Assembly: GCA_003343805.1 (NCBI GenBank)
Contig: QAKM01000094.1
Location: forward strand, 1-25,693
Length of the DNA stretch: 25,693 nt
DNA from: Bacillota bacterium
GTDB taxonomy: Bacteria > Bacillota > Clostridia > Christensenellales > Borkfalkiaceae
Direction: 5' to 3'
In this document: positions 15,557 through 22,046 of the stretch, piece by piece
Layout: the number at the start of each line of letters is the position of its first letter
Numbering within the stretch: the stretch's first letter is position 1
Program-made: the position numbers and the translations under genes
The notes under the pieces: generated by a model
Seen by the model: the letters and a program-made list of their open reading frames with translations, nothing else
Databases searched by the model: none
What the model was told of the DNA's origin: nothing

Positions 15557-15585
15557 ATCTTATCACAACTTCCCCTTTCTGTCAA
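15557..15585 (-). promoter_or_regulatory. Sigma-A promoter of the xylan transporter operon
   Basis: Minus strand TTGACA (15580-15585), 17-nt spacer, TAAGAT (15557-15562). Leader of about 93 nt to the solute-binding gene, containing the operator cluster. Confidence 0.88.
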
Positions 15586-15639
15586 GGGTTTGGACAAAAA
15601 AATATCACCGTATTTACAAAAATTTTTCCGAACATACAA

Positions 15640-15672
15640 AATGCGCCCCCGAAGGGAATGCCTTCGGGGGCG
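15640..15672 (-). terminator. Terminator of the GH43-lacI operon
   Basis: CGCCCCCGAAGG and CCTTCGGGGGCG (15644-15655, 15661-15672) form a perfect 12-bp stem with a 5-nt loop; on the minus strand it is followed by CATTTTG. It lies 22 nt after the regulator stop codon and separates this operon from the transporter promoter. Confidence 0.85.
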
Positions 15673-15693
15673 GTCGGTTTACAAAAACCAAGT

Positions 15694-16701
15694 TCAGGCA
15701 AGTTTATGGACGCTCTCGCCGAGGACGAGCTCGGCATCCAGGCGGGTCTTGCCGCCCGGAACGGGCTTGCCGTCGATGAGCTCGAGGAGCATATCCGCCG
15801 CACTTTCACCGATGCGGACCGCATCCTGCCGGATGGTCGTGAGCCTGGGCATGACCATCTCCCCGAAGTTGACGCCGTCAAAGCCGGTCACGGAGATGTT
15901 CTCCCCCACCCGATAGCCCGCCGCCGCAAGATCGCGATAGGCGGAGATGGCTGTGAAGTCGTCGGGATACATGACCGCCGTAAAGGGTTTTTGGCAGGCG
16001 AGCAGCAGCTCCGTCGCCCGCGAGCCGCGGTCGCAACTGAAAAAGCTCGTGTGCAGCAGGCGGTCCTCATCGAAGGGGATGCCGTGCTCCTCGAGCGCCG
16101 CCCGGTATCCCGCGATGCGGTCGCGCGTGATGGGGATATCCGTCCCCGCGATAAAGACGATATCGCGGTGGCCGTTTTCGATGAGATGTTCCGTGAGCCG
16201 TTTGGCCGCCTCGAAGTTCTTGCTCTCGATGGATGGCTTCTCCTCGTAGGGCGACTCGAAGGCGACGAGCGGGATGTTGCCGCCGATGAGCTCGCGCACC
16301 GCCTCGGTATCGTAGTTGCAGCACAGGCAAAAGACGCCGTCCAGCCGCAGCGCGCGGCAGTGGTCGAGGAAGCGTCCGCCCCACATCTCCCCCTTCTCGG
16401 AGATGAGCACGATCTCGAAATTGTGCTTCTCCATCTCGGCGCGGAAGCGGTTCAGGATCTCGGCAAACAGCCCGTGACGAAGGCCGAGGCTCTCGTCGAT
16501 GAAGAGGAGCACGCCCACCATATTGGAGCGCTGCCGAACGAGCGAACGCGCCGCCACGTTGGGAACATAGCCCAGCCGCTCCGCCGCCTCCAGCACTTCG
16601 CGCCGCTTCTTTTCGCTGATGTTCCCCGTCCGGTTGAACACCTTGCTCACCGTCGCGGACGAACAACCGCATTCCTTCGCGATATCATAGATGGTGATCA
16701 T
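15694..16701 (-). CDS. LacI-family transcriptional regulator of the xylan locus
   Basis: A 335-residue repressor-type regulator. The N-terminal helix-turn-helix is textbook LacI (MITIYDIAKECGCSSATVSK, then VFN), followed by the hinge region AARSLVRQRSN and a periplasmic-binding-protein-like sensor domain (about 60-330) with typical segments DGVFCLCC, IPLVAFES, GHRDIVFIAG, RIAGYRAALEEHG and PRLTTIRQD. The effector is probably a xylan-derived sugar. The ATG at 16699-16701 overlaps the GH43 stop codon (ATGA), so regulator and enzyme are co-expressed. Operator-like palindromes before both operons suggest that it represses the transporter operon and its own operon. Longer upstream frames overlap GH43 and lack LacI homology. 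Confidence 0.94.
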   Translation of the reverse strand: MITIYDIAKECGCSSATVSKVFNRTGNISEKKRREVLEAAERLGYVPNVAARSLVRQRSNMVGVLLFIDESLGLRHGLFAEILNRFRAEMEKHNFEIVLISEKGEMWGGRFLDHCRALRLDGVFCLCCNYDTEAVRELIGGNIPLVAFESPYEEKPSIESKNFEAAKRLTEHLIENGHRDIVFIAGTDIPITRDRIAGYRAALEEHGIPFDEDRLLHTSFFSCDRGSRATELLLACQKPFTAVMYPDDFTAISAYRDLAAAGYRVGENISVTGFDGVNFGEMVMPRLTTIRQDAVRIGESAADMLLELIDGKPVPGGKTRLDAELVLGESVHKLA

Positions 16702-18203
16702 CGGACCTCCTCCCCGCCCGCAAGCCTGAATTTCAGCATTTCCAATTCGCCCGCCGTGATGCGGAAGGTGAGCGCTTCCCTTTCTCCGTGCGCCGTGACG
16801 GGCAGACGGTATTCCTTCCATTCCAGGCTGTCCGCGTCAACGGAAGCGCCCTCCAGGGCGATCGTTCCCTTTCCGCGCACCGTCACAAACACTTCCCGCG
16901 TCTTGGAAAGGTCGAAGTATTTATAGACGATGAGCGTTCCCGCCTTCAGCCCCGTGAGGAAGCGCTCCTCCCCTTCGTTCGTGACCATGGGGATGCCCGA
17001 AAAGGCGGCGTTCCCGCCGTGCGGCATACGCCCGTTCGTAAGATTGCAGCAGATGACGGCGGGATACTCCCCTTCCCCCTTCAGCGGCCCGCCGTTGAGC
17101 CCGCACGACGTGATCCCGACCTGCGGGATGCTGCCGTCCTGCAAGATCTCGATGGGCTCGGCACACGCCTGGCGGGAATAGTCGCTCCCGTGCGTCTGGC
17201 GATGATAGAAAACATACCACTTCCCGTTGATCTGTTCGATGCTGCCGTGCGTGGTGCCAGTATGGTTGAGGCGGTCGCTCTCGCGCCTGCCCCGATAGCC
17301 CACGTCGCCGTTGGAGACGATGACCCCGCGGTATGTGAAGTCCCTGTCGGGATACCTGCTCGTGGCATAGCAGAGCTCGTGATTGTTCACGGAAGAATAG
17401 ATGAAATAATAGGTATCACCGATCCTGCGGATGGATGCGCCCTCGTAGAACCCGTGTCCGAAGAAGCGGTGTCCCTCAACGGGCGTTTTCGACATCCCGC
17501 TCTCAAAGGGCGTGCCGCGCGTATCGGCAGGCAGGATGCGCTTTGGCCCTTCGGTCACGGTAAGCATATCGTCTGCCAGCGTGCAGCAGACGGGGCCCAT
17601 CACGCCACCCGGCTCCTTTTTGATCTCTTTCACGCTCTTGCCGAACATCCCCGCCTGCACCCGCCGCATGGCGGGGCGCAGCAGACGGGGGAGCTGATCG
17701 AAGGGATACCATGTTCCGTAGTACAGGCGGATGACGCCGCCGTCGTTGATGACCGCGGGATCGAAGGGCACAAAGCGGGTGCAGAGCGTGCCGTCGGGAA
17801 AGCGGACATGGCCCAGAAACTCAAATTTGCCGTCGGGCGTATCCGAGACGGCCACCCCCACCGGGCCAAAGTAGCCGCCCTGCCCCTTGTCTCCGCTCAG
17901 ACAATAGTAGAGATAGTAGCGCCCGTCCTTCCCCTGCACGCAGTCGGGCGCATAGAGATAGGGGCGGCCCGTCTCTTTCGAGAGCGGATCCTGCGCGGCG
18001 CTGTAGCTTGTGCCCCTGCAGCTCCAGTCGGAGAGATCGTCAACGGGCGCCGACCACACCTCGTAGTCGAGCATACAGAAAGTCTCGCCGCCCTCCTTAT
18101 CGTGCGAGCCGTAGAGATAGACTCTGTCGCCAAAGACGTGCGGCTCGCCGTCCGGGATGTAAGTATCAAGAGGTAAAAACGGATTGAATGCCTGTTTCTT
18201 CAT
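16698..18203 (-). CDS. GH43 glycosidase (beta-xylosidase/arabinofuranosidase type), cytoplasmic
   Basis: A 501-residue inverting glycoside hydrolase of family 43. The five-blade propeller signatures can be seen: base D18 in YIPDGEPHVFGDRVYLYGSH, the pKa-tuning D87 in YLYAPDCVQGKDGRYYLYY, and acid E254 in FYEGASIRRIGDTYYFIYSS. The family includes beta-xylosidases and alpha-L-arabinofuranosidases; which one applies is not clear from sequence. The part after about residue 375 is a likely beta-sandwich accessory domain (FDLSKTREVFVTVRGKG region). There is no signal peptide, so it works on imported arabinoxylan oligomers. It is the first gene of a two-gene operon with the LacI regulator and has its own operator-controlled promoter. 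ATG at 18201-18203; the ribosome binding site is weak (GAAGGTG). Confidence 0.9.
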   Translation of the reverse strand: MKKQAFNPFLPLDTYIPDGEPHVFGDRVYLYGSHDKEGGETFCMLDYEVWSAPVDDLSDWSCRGTSYSAAQDPLSKETGRPYLYAPDCVQGKDGRYYLYYCLSGDKGQGGYFGPVGVAVSDTPDGKFEFLGHVRFPDGTLCTRFVPFDPAVINDGGVIRLYYGTWYPFDQLPRLLRPAMRRVQAGMFGKSVKEIKKEPGGVMGPVCCTLADDMLTVTEGPKRILPADTRGTPFESGMSKTPVEGHRFFGHGFYEGASIRRIGDTYYFIYSSVNNHELCYATSRYPDRDFTYRGVIVSNGDVGYRGRRESDRLNHTGTTHGSIEQINGKWYVFYHRQTHGSDYSRQACAEPIEILQDGSIPQVGITSCGLNGGPLKGEGEYPAVICCNLTNGRMPHGGNAAFSGIPMVTNEGEERFLTGLKAGTLIVYKYFDLSKTREVFVTVRGKGTIALEGASVDADSLEWKEYRLPVTAHGEREALTFRITAGELEMLKFRLAGGEEVR

Positions 18204-18233
18204 AACACACCTTCGGGATCGATCTCAGAAAAA

Positions 18234-18247
18234 GTTAATCGATTTCC
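18234..18247 (-). promoter_or_regulatory. LacI-type operator before the GH43-lacI operon
   Basis: GTTAATCGATTTCC contains TAATCGATTT, which matches the operator core of the transporter operon in nine of ten positions. It sits just downstream of the -10 box, near the predicted transcription start at about 18249. A further GATCGATC at 18218-18225 may be a weak half-match. Confidence 0.75.
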
Positions 18248-18255
18248 CAACTCCC

Positions 18256-18284
18256 ATTATAGCGAAGCAATGGGCATTTGTCAA
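18256..18284 (-). promoter_or_regulatory. Sigma-A promoter of the GH43-lacI operon
   Basis: Minus strand TTGACA (18279-18284), 17-nt spacer, TATAAT (18256-18261): a perfect consensus pair. Confidence 0.92.
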
Positions 18285-18436
18285 GGCCCGCCGGAAAGAA
18301 ATTTTAAATTCTTTCAAAGCCGTGCAAAAAAGCCCGTCTCTGCGCGCCATGTCCCCTTTTGTGCCAAAAAAGGCGATCACCCGCTCGCATCCGCCGATGC
18401 CCGGCCGCCCGACGAAAATACAGGAGCGCAAACTGT

Positions 18437-18465
18437 TTGACAGATCGGAAAAAAGGGTATAAAAT
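18437..18465 (+). promoter_or_regulatory. Sigma-A promoter of ssrA
   Basis: TTGACA (18437-18442), 17-nt spacer, TAAAAT (18460-18465). Start of transcription near 18472, about 13 nt before the mature tmRNA 5' end. Confidence 0.9.
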
Positions 18466-18484
18466 AGAGGAACAGATCGCTTGC

Positions 18485-18868
18485 GGGCCTGTACCGGATT
18501 CGATTGCAAGCGGAATCTGACGGATGCACGCCGGAGGCTCGGCTCCGTAAAAACGGGAACTTTTTAAATGCTGATAATAAAAGCAGAAGATCTGTCGCTG
18601 CACGTGCAACTCGCCGCGTAGCGCTTGCGGCCTGACTTTTCAGGCTCCGTCTCCTTTGAGCTGCCCACGGCTGAAAGATGAGGCGTCAATCGAGTGGGGA
18701 ACTCTCTTGCGCGGCTGACCTCCCCTGCGCAAGGGCGATTTTTCGGAAGTATGCCTGAAACAAGGTCGTCGGTGAACTTCTTTCGGGCGAGACTGATCGC
18801 CGACTAAGCGTGTAGGATCCGCGGAGGAACCTTGTAAGACCGCAGTTCAAGTCTGCGCAGGTCCACCA
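18485..18868 (+). ncRNA. ssrA: tmRNA (transfer-messenger RNA), one-piece
   Basis: A 384-nt RNA that rescues stalled ribosomes with SmpB. The acceptor arm is GGGCCTG (18485-18491) paired with CAGGTCC (18858-18864), then A and an encoded CCA. The 5' part reads GTACCGGATTCGATTG, the conserved tRNA-like D region, and the 3' part holds the T arm CGCAG-TTCAAGT-CTGCG. The internal tag frame at 18583-18621 starts with GCA and encodes AEDLSLHVQLAA followed by TAG; the LAA end is the degradation signal recognised by ClpXP-type proteases. Several hairpins follow the tag, as expected for the pseudoknots. Promoter and terminator are both present, so the gene looks functional. Its 3' end is a common integration target, and similar sequence occurs downstream. 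Confidence 0.95.
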
Positions 18869-18877
18869 AAAAATGAG

Positions 18878-18904
18878 GAGCGCCTTGTGCGCTCTTTATT
18901 TTTT
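18878..18904 (+). terminator. ssrA terminator
   Basis: GAGCGC-CTTGT-GCGCTC (18878-18894) followed by TTTATTTTTT, 9 nt beyond the tmRNA CCA end. Confidence 0.9.
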
Positions 18905-19004
18905 GTAGGCCTGCCGGAGAGAACTGCTTCCGTTCACCCCGCCGCTTGCGGCGGCACGAGCGAACGCGGGACGAAATAAACGTCAACGCCCCTCCCGCGA
19001 AGCA

Positions 19005-19029
19005 GTCTGCTTAAGCTCCACCAAAATAA
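19005..19029 (+). repeat. ssrA 3'-end-like sequence, left copy (possible att site)
   Basis: AGTCTGC (19004-19010) followed by TTAAGCTCCACCAAAAT resembles the tmRNA 3' end, where AGTCTGC is followed by GCAGGTCCACCAAAA. The core AGCTCCACCAAAAT (19014-19027) is repeated exactly at 19950-19963, beyond the toxin gene. Confidence 0.6.
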
Positions 19030-19044
19030 GAAAAAAAGACATGA

Positions 19045-19073
19045 TTGACAAAAACCGCCGAGAAGGTTATAAT
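19045..19073 (+). promoter_or_regulatory. Sigma-A promoter of the toxin-antitoxin-like pair
   Basis: TTGACA (19045-19050), 17-nt spacer, TATAAT (19068-19073): perfect consensus, 30 nt before the first start codon. Confidence 0.9.
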
Positions 19074-19102
19074 AATAACAGAGAAAGGATAAGGAGGCAG
19101 AT

Positions 19103-19297
19103 ATGTCCCGCATTGAAGCAGTCGAGCAGATGGCAAAGGCCATTTTGGGAAACAGCGATAAAGTCATCAGCACGGATGAATACAATGAATTGATCTCGCA
19201 GGCACATGATCAGGAAGAACGCGATCTCTATACGGAACTCTACAATTACCTGTTGAAGAAAAAACAAAGAGGATTGGTAGAGAATGGCGTCTACTAA
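19103..19297 (+). CDS. Small protein, putative antitoxin partner of the zeta-like toxin
   Basis: A 64-residue acidic, mostly helical protein starting MSRIEAVEQMAKAILG. The ATG at 19103 follows AAGGAGG, and a perfect-consensus promoter lies just upstream. It overlaps the next gene by 14 nt, a usual arrangement for antitoxin and toxin genes. I do not recognise its family: it lacks the N-terminal helix-turn-helix of PezA and is shorter than typical epsilon antitoxins. The role as antitoxin is inferred from position, size and charge only. Confidence 0.8.
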   Translation: MSRIEAVEQMAKAILGNSDKVISTDEYNELISQAHDQEERDLYTELYNYLLKKKQRGLVENGVY

Positions 19298-19859
19298 AAT
19301 ATACACGCTGTTTGCAGGGGTAAACGGCGCAGGAAAAAGTACACTTTTTTCCGTCGATACCGCCGCCGATCTTGGCGTGCGGCTGAATACGGATGAGATC
19401 GTAAAAGAACGCGGTTGGGATTGGCGGGACGCTTCTGCCCAACTGCGTGCAGGAAGAGAACTTTTGCGGCGTCAGAAAGAGTGCCTTGAAAAAGGCATAT
19501 CTTTCAATCAGGAAACGACGCTCAGCGGTGTTTCCATTTTGAAGGCGGTCCAAACGGCAAAAGAGAGGGGGTATCTCATTCGGATGCGCTATGTGGGCGT
19601 CAATTCCCCTGCGATCGCAAAAGAGCGCGTCGCAAAGCGCATTGCAATGGGAGGCCATGGCGTCAGCGGAGAAACGATCGACCGCCGCTTTGACGCTTCG
19701 AAGGACAATTTGAAGAAGGTTTTTCCCCTTTGTGATACGGTCAATATCTACGATAATTCGGGCGACGGACTAATGCTTGTCGCAAGCTATGTGAAGGGTG
19801 CGTGGCTTAAGTCGGGATTTCCCTGCCGATGGGCGGAAGAATTGATCTCCGGATTATGA
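19284..19859 (+). CDS. Zeta/PezT-like P-loop kinase, putative toxin
   Basis: A 191-residue P-loop protein. The Walker A motif FAGVNGAGKSTLF (10-22, lysine K18) is followed by RLNTDEIVKERGW (residue D37 in the place of the zeta catalytic aspartate), NQETTLSG (75-82) and the arginine-rich RIAMGGHGVSGETIDRRF segment. This pattern matches the chromosomal zeta-toxin-like group also annotated as predicted ABC-type ATPase (COG4185). Zeta toxins phosphorylate UDP-N-acetylglucosamine and so block wall synthesis; whether this member does is unknown. It overlaps the small upstream gene and is followed by a terminator at 19968. Base use is slightly less GC-rich than in the neighbouring xylan genes, in keeping with acquisition. 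Confidence 0.87.
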   Translation: MASTKIYTLFAGVNGAGKSTLFSVDTAADLGVRLNTDEIVKERGWDWRDASAQLRAGRELLRRQKECLEKGISFNQETTLSGVSILKAVQTAKERGYLIRMRYVGVNSPAIAKERVAKRIAMGGHGVSGETIDRRFDASKDNLKKVFPLCDTVNIYDNSGDGLMLVASYVKGAWLKSGFPCRWAEELISGL

Positions 19860-19949
19860 TCGAAGCTGTGTTTATCATTTCTTAGAAATGGGGAATCGGC
19901 GAAAATATAAGTTTCCGTTACAGCAAAAATGTTCGCATTGATCGGATGC

Positions 19950-19963
19950 AGCTCCACCAAAAT
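19950..19963 (+). repeat. ssrA 3'-end-like sequence, right copy (possible att site)
   Basis: AGCTCCACCAAAAT is identical to 19014-19027. It is followed by a hairpin and T tract, echoing the layout after the tmRNA CCA end. Confidence 0.6.
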
Positions 19964-19967
19964 GAAG

Positions 19968-19997
19968 CGGGAGGCAACAGCCTCCCGTTTTTATTTT
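19968..19997 (+). terminator. Terminator after the zeta-like gene
   Basis: CGGGAGGC-AACA-GCCTCCCG (19968-19987) followed by TTTTTATTTT. Confidence 0.9.
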
Positions 19998-20065
19998 GCG
20001 CGTCCGAAAAAGCGGCAGATGCACGCCCGAACCGCCCGCTTTGCGGGCAAGAGCACACACATCCT

Positions 20066-21007
20066 TCATCGTTCTCTCTCTTGTTTGACGTTCGGGGAAA
20101 GCGCTTCCGTGATAAACGCGACGATCTCCCGCCAGGCGGCCCGGCTCTCTTTCAACCGAGGAAATAGATACAAAAAATCGTGCCACATCCCTGGGAAAAC
20201 GTGAAGTTTTGCAGGGTTTCCTCCTTTCCGCAGCCCGTCATCAAGCATCCGGCTATCGGTCAAGGAAGTCTCCCACCCGCCGCACAAGATGAGCGCCTTC
20301 GGAAATCCCTGAAGATCGGCATACGCCGGCGAAAGATCGGGATCGTTCAAGGGCGTATTGCCACAATAGGGCGAGATGCGGCGGATCTGATTTTCATGCG
20401 CTTCAAAATCATAGCGCCGCGGCATACCGTAGAGAGGATCCCGATGGCAATTCTCCCGATACGAGCTCCCGGAAGCCGCCATATCGATAAAACAGGAGAT
20501 GCAGACGATCGCAGACGGCAGCGGAAGCCCATCATCTCTTGCCCGCAGGCAGGCGGACAGGAGCAAGTTCGCCCCGAAGCTATCCCCGATGGCGACAAAA
20601 TTTCCGCCCCGCAGTACGCTCTTGCAGAGTGCCGCATAGGCGCGGAAGCATTCGTCATGCAGGGCGGGATAGGTAAAATGGGCACCGGTACGGTAATCGA
20701 TGCTGTAAACGGTGCAGCCGCAGGCCGCGGCGAGCCGCTCTGCCGCGTTCCGGTACATCTTGTTCATCGGCACCGTATGCCCGCCGCCATGAAACTGCAA
20801 TACAATTCCCTTCCCTGTTTCGGGCGGCACGATTTTTTCCACCCGGACACCGCCGTACTCTTCCTCGGCAAACGAAAAGCCCTTGGGCGGCTCGTAGGGT
20901 TTCTCTTTCAGCGCGACCGATCGGGAAAGGGAGGCAAAGCGCTTCCGGTAAGGATAGGTATAGGCTCTGAGCGCCGCCCGCACGAGCACCGCGCCCAAAG
21001 AGATCAT
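20066..21007 (-). CDS. Alpha/beta hydrolase, HSL-type esterase
   Basis: A 313-residue esterase of the hormone-sensitive lipase group. The oxyanion motif HGGG is at 73-76 (LQFHGGGHT), the nucleophile S143 is in GDSFGAN, and the likely histidine is H276 in GMWHDF. The acidic member would fall in the GGWETSLTDS segment (E246 or D251). A basic hydrophobic N-terminus (ISLGAVLVRAALRAY) could attach it to the membrane, but no clear cleavage site is seen. The ATG (21005-21007) overlaps the stop of the phosphotransferase gene (ATGA), so they form an operon. The substrate is not known; acetyl groups of sugars or small acyl esters are possible. Confidence 0.88.
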   Translation of the reverse strand: MISLGAVLVRAALRAYTYPYRKRFASLSRSVALKEKPYEPPKGFSFAEEEYGGVRVEKIVPPETGKGIVLQFHGGGHTVPMNKMYRNAAERLAAACGCTVYSIDYRTGAHFTYPALHDECFRAYAALCKSVLRGGNFVAIGDSFGANLLLSACLRARDDGLPLPSAIVCISCFIDMAASGSSYRENCHRDPLYGMPRRYDFEAHENQIRRISPYCGNTPLNDPDLSPAYADLQGFPKALILCGGWETSLTDSRMLDDGLRKGGNPAKLHVFPGMWHDFLYLFPRLKESRAAWREIVAFITEALSPNVKQERER

Positions 21008-21957
21008 AGCTCTTTCAGCCGTTTGTTCAGATTCTTTACGAGCGGATCCATGAGGAACCCCACATAGACGCCCGATCGGATATAGCAGGAAACTTCATTC
21101 CAAAGACCGTAGAAGGCAAGTTTTTGCAAACAGTAACGGCTTGCCCCGTATTTTCTGAGATAGGTCTCGCGCAGAAAGAAACGCTTGCCCGTCAGATTGT
21201 CGAACTGAAACAAATCGTACTCCCGATCGGCATAGGCCGAATTGAGCGGATCGATGAACCCTGTGATCCGATACCCCCTCCCGACCATGATGTTGCCGAC
21301 GTTGAGGTCGCCGTGGATGAGGCAGGCCTCCTTGACCTCCTCGGAAAAGATGACATCGAACTTTTCCCACGCCGCCCGCATGGCGAGGATGACCTTTTTC
21401 TTCAGCTTCCCCGCCTCAAAATACTCTTCCGCTTTCTTCAAGACCCCTTCCGCAAAGGGACGATAGTAGTCGAGCCAGCGTTCACAGCCCGCATCCATCG
21501 TGTCGCCAAAGGTATCGCGTTTGCAGGAGTGGATGGCGTGCAGTGCCGTGGTGACCCGATCGGCAAACTCCCTTCTGCGTCTTTTGCCGAGGAAGAGCAT
21601 CCCGAGCGCAAAGAGCGAACTCTTCCCCTCGATCTCTTCCATGCCGTAACAGTCCACGGGAATTTTCTCGTCGCCGGGCCGTGCAAAGAACAAGCGCGGC
21701 ACTCTGACCGGGCTGTGCTCTGTAAGGAGCTCAAGATCGTGTACCTCTTTTTGCATCATATCCTTTGCCAGCAAAAACTTGACGACCAGCGTCTGTCCGT
21801 CTTTGCACAAAACGGAAACGGCGCGCCCGAAGGACCCGCCGCCCAAGTATCGGACCTTCTCCGCCGGCTTGCCTAATTTCTGTCTGACCGCGATTTGAGC
21901 ATATTCCAATGCCTGCGCTTTGGTGAGCGGCAAGGCCTTGATGCGTTCTGCGTTCAT
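21004..21957 (-). CDS. Aminoglycoside phosphotransferase (APH)/choline kinase-fold protein
   Basis: A 317-residue small-molecule kinase-like protein. It shows a glycine loop GGGSFGRA (39-46), the ATP lysine in VVKF (about K60), the catalytic loop LIHGDLNVGNIM (D217, N222) and the metal-binding aspartate in FIDPLN (D236), followed by ADREYDLFQF. These are the conserved elements of the APH family, whose members phosphorylate aminoglycosides, fructosamines, choline or homoserine. Nothing in the context names the substrate, so it should not be called a resistance gene. The ATG at 21955-21957 lies 5 nt after AGAGGTGG; a GTG three codons earlier falls within that site. Operon with the HSL-type esterase downstream. 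Confidence 0.87.
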   Translation of the reverse strand: MNAERIKALPLTKAQALEYAQIAVRQKLGKPAEKVRYLGGGSFGRAVSVLCKDGQTLVVKFLLAKDMMQKEVHDLELLTEHSPVRVPRLFFARPGDEKIPVDCYGMEEIEGKSSLFALGMLFLGKRRRREFADRVTTALHAIHSCKRDTFGDTMDAGCERWLDYYRPFAEGVLKKAEEYFEAGKLKKKVILAMRAAWEKFDVIFSEEVKEACLIHGDLNVGNIMVGRGYRITGFIDPLNSAYADREYDLFQFDNLTGKRFFLRETYLRKYGASRYCLQKLAFYGLWNEVSCYIRSGVYVGFLMDPLVKNLNKRLKEL

Positions 21958-21987
21958 TGCATCCACCTCTTTCTTGCAGTTTCTTCC

Positions 21988-22016
21988 ATGATAGCATTGC
22001 CGCGGAAGATGGTCTA
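21988..22016 (-). promoter_or_regulatory. Possible promoter of the APH-esterase operon
   Basis: Minus strand TAGACC (22011-22016), 17-nt spacer, TATCAT (21988-21993). The -10 is good and the -35 weak, which would suit a promoter needing an activator such as the adjacent AraC-type regulator. Confidence 0.45.
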
Positions 22017-22046
22017 TTTCCGAATTTGGCTTTCCTGTTTCCGTTC

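Noticed and set aside
18225..18986. Short frames across and antisense to ssrA
   Set aside because: The region is accounted for by tmRNA with promoter and terminator; the frames have no ribosome binding sites.
19004..19997. Complete insertion sequence or integron cassette
   Set aside because: No transposase or integrase and no terminal inverted repeats were seen; the repeats are direct and tmRNA-like.
21004..21957. Aminoglycoside resistance gene
   Set aside because: The kinase fold is clear but the family acts on many small molecules, and nothing in sequence or context points to an antibiotic.
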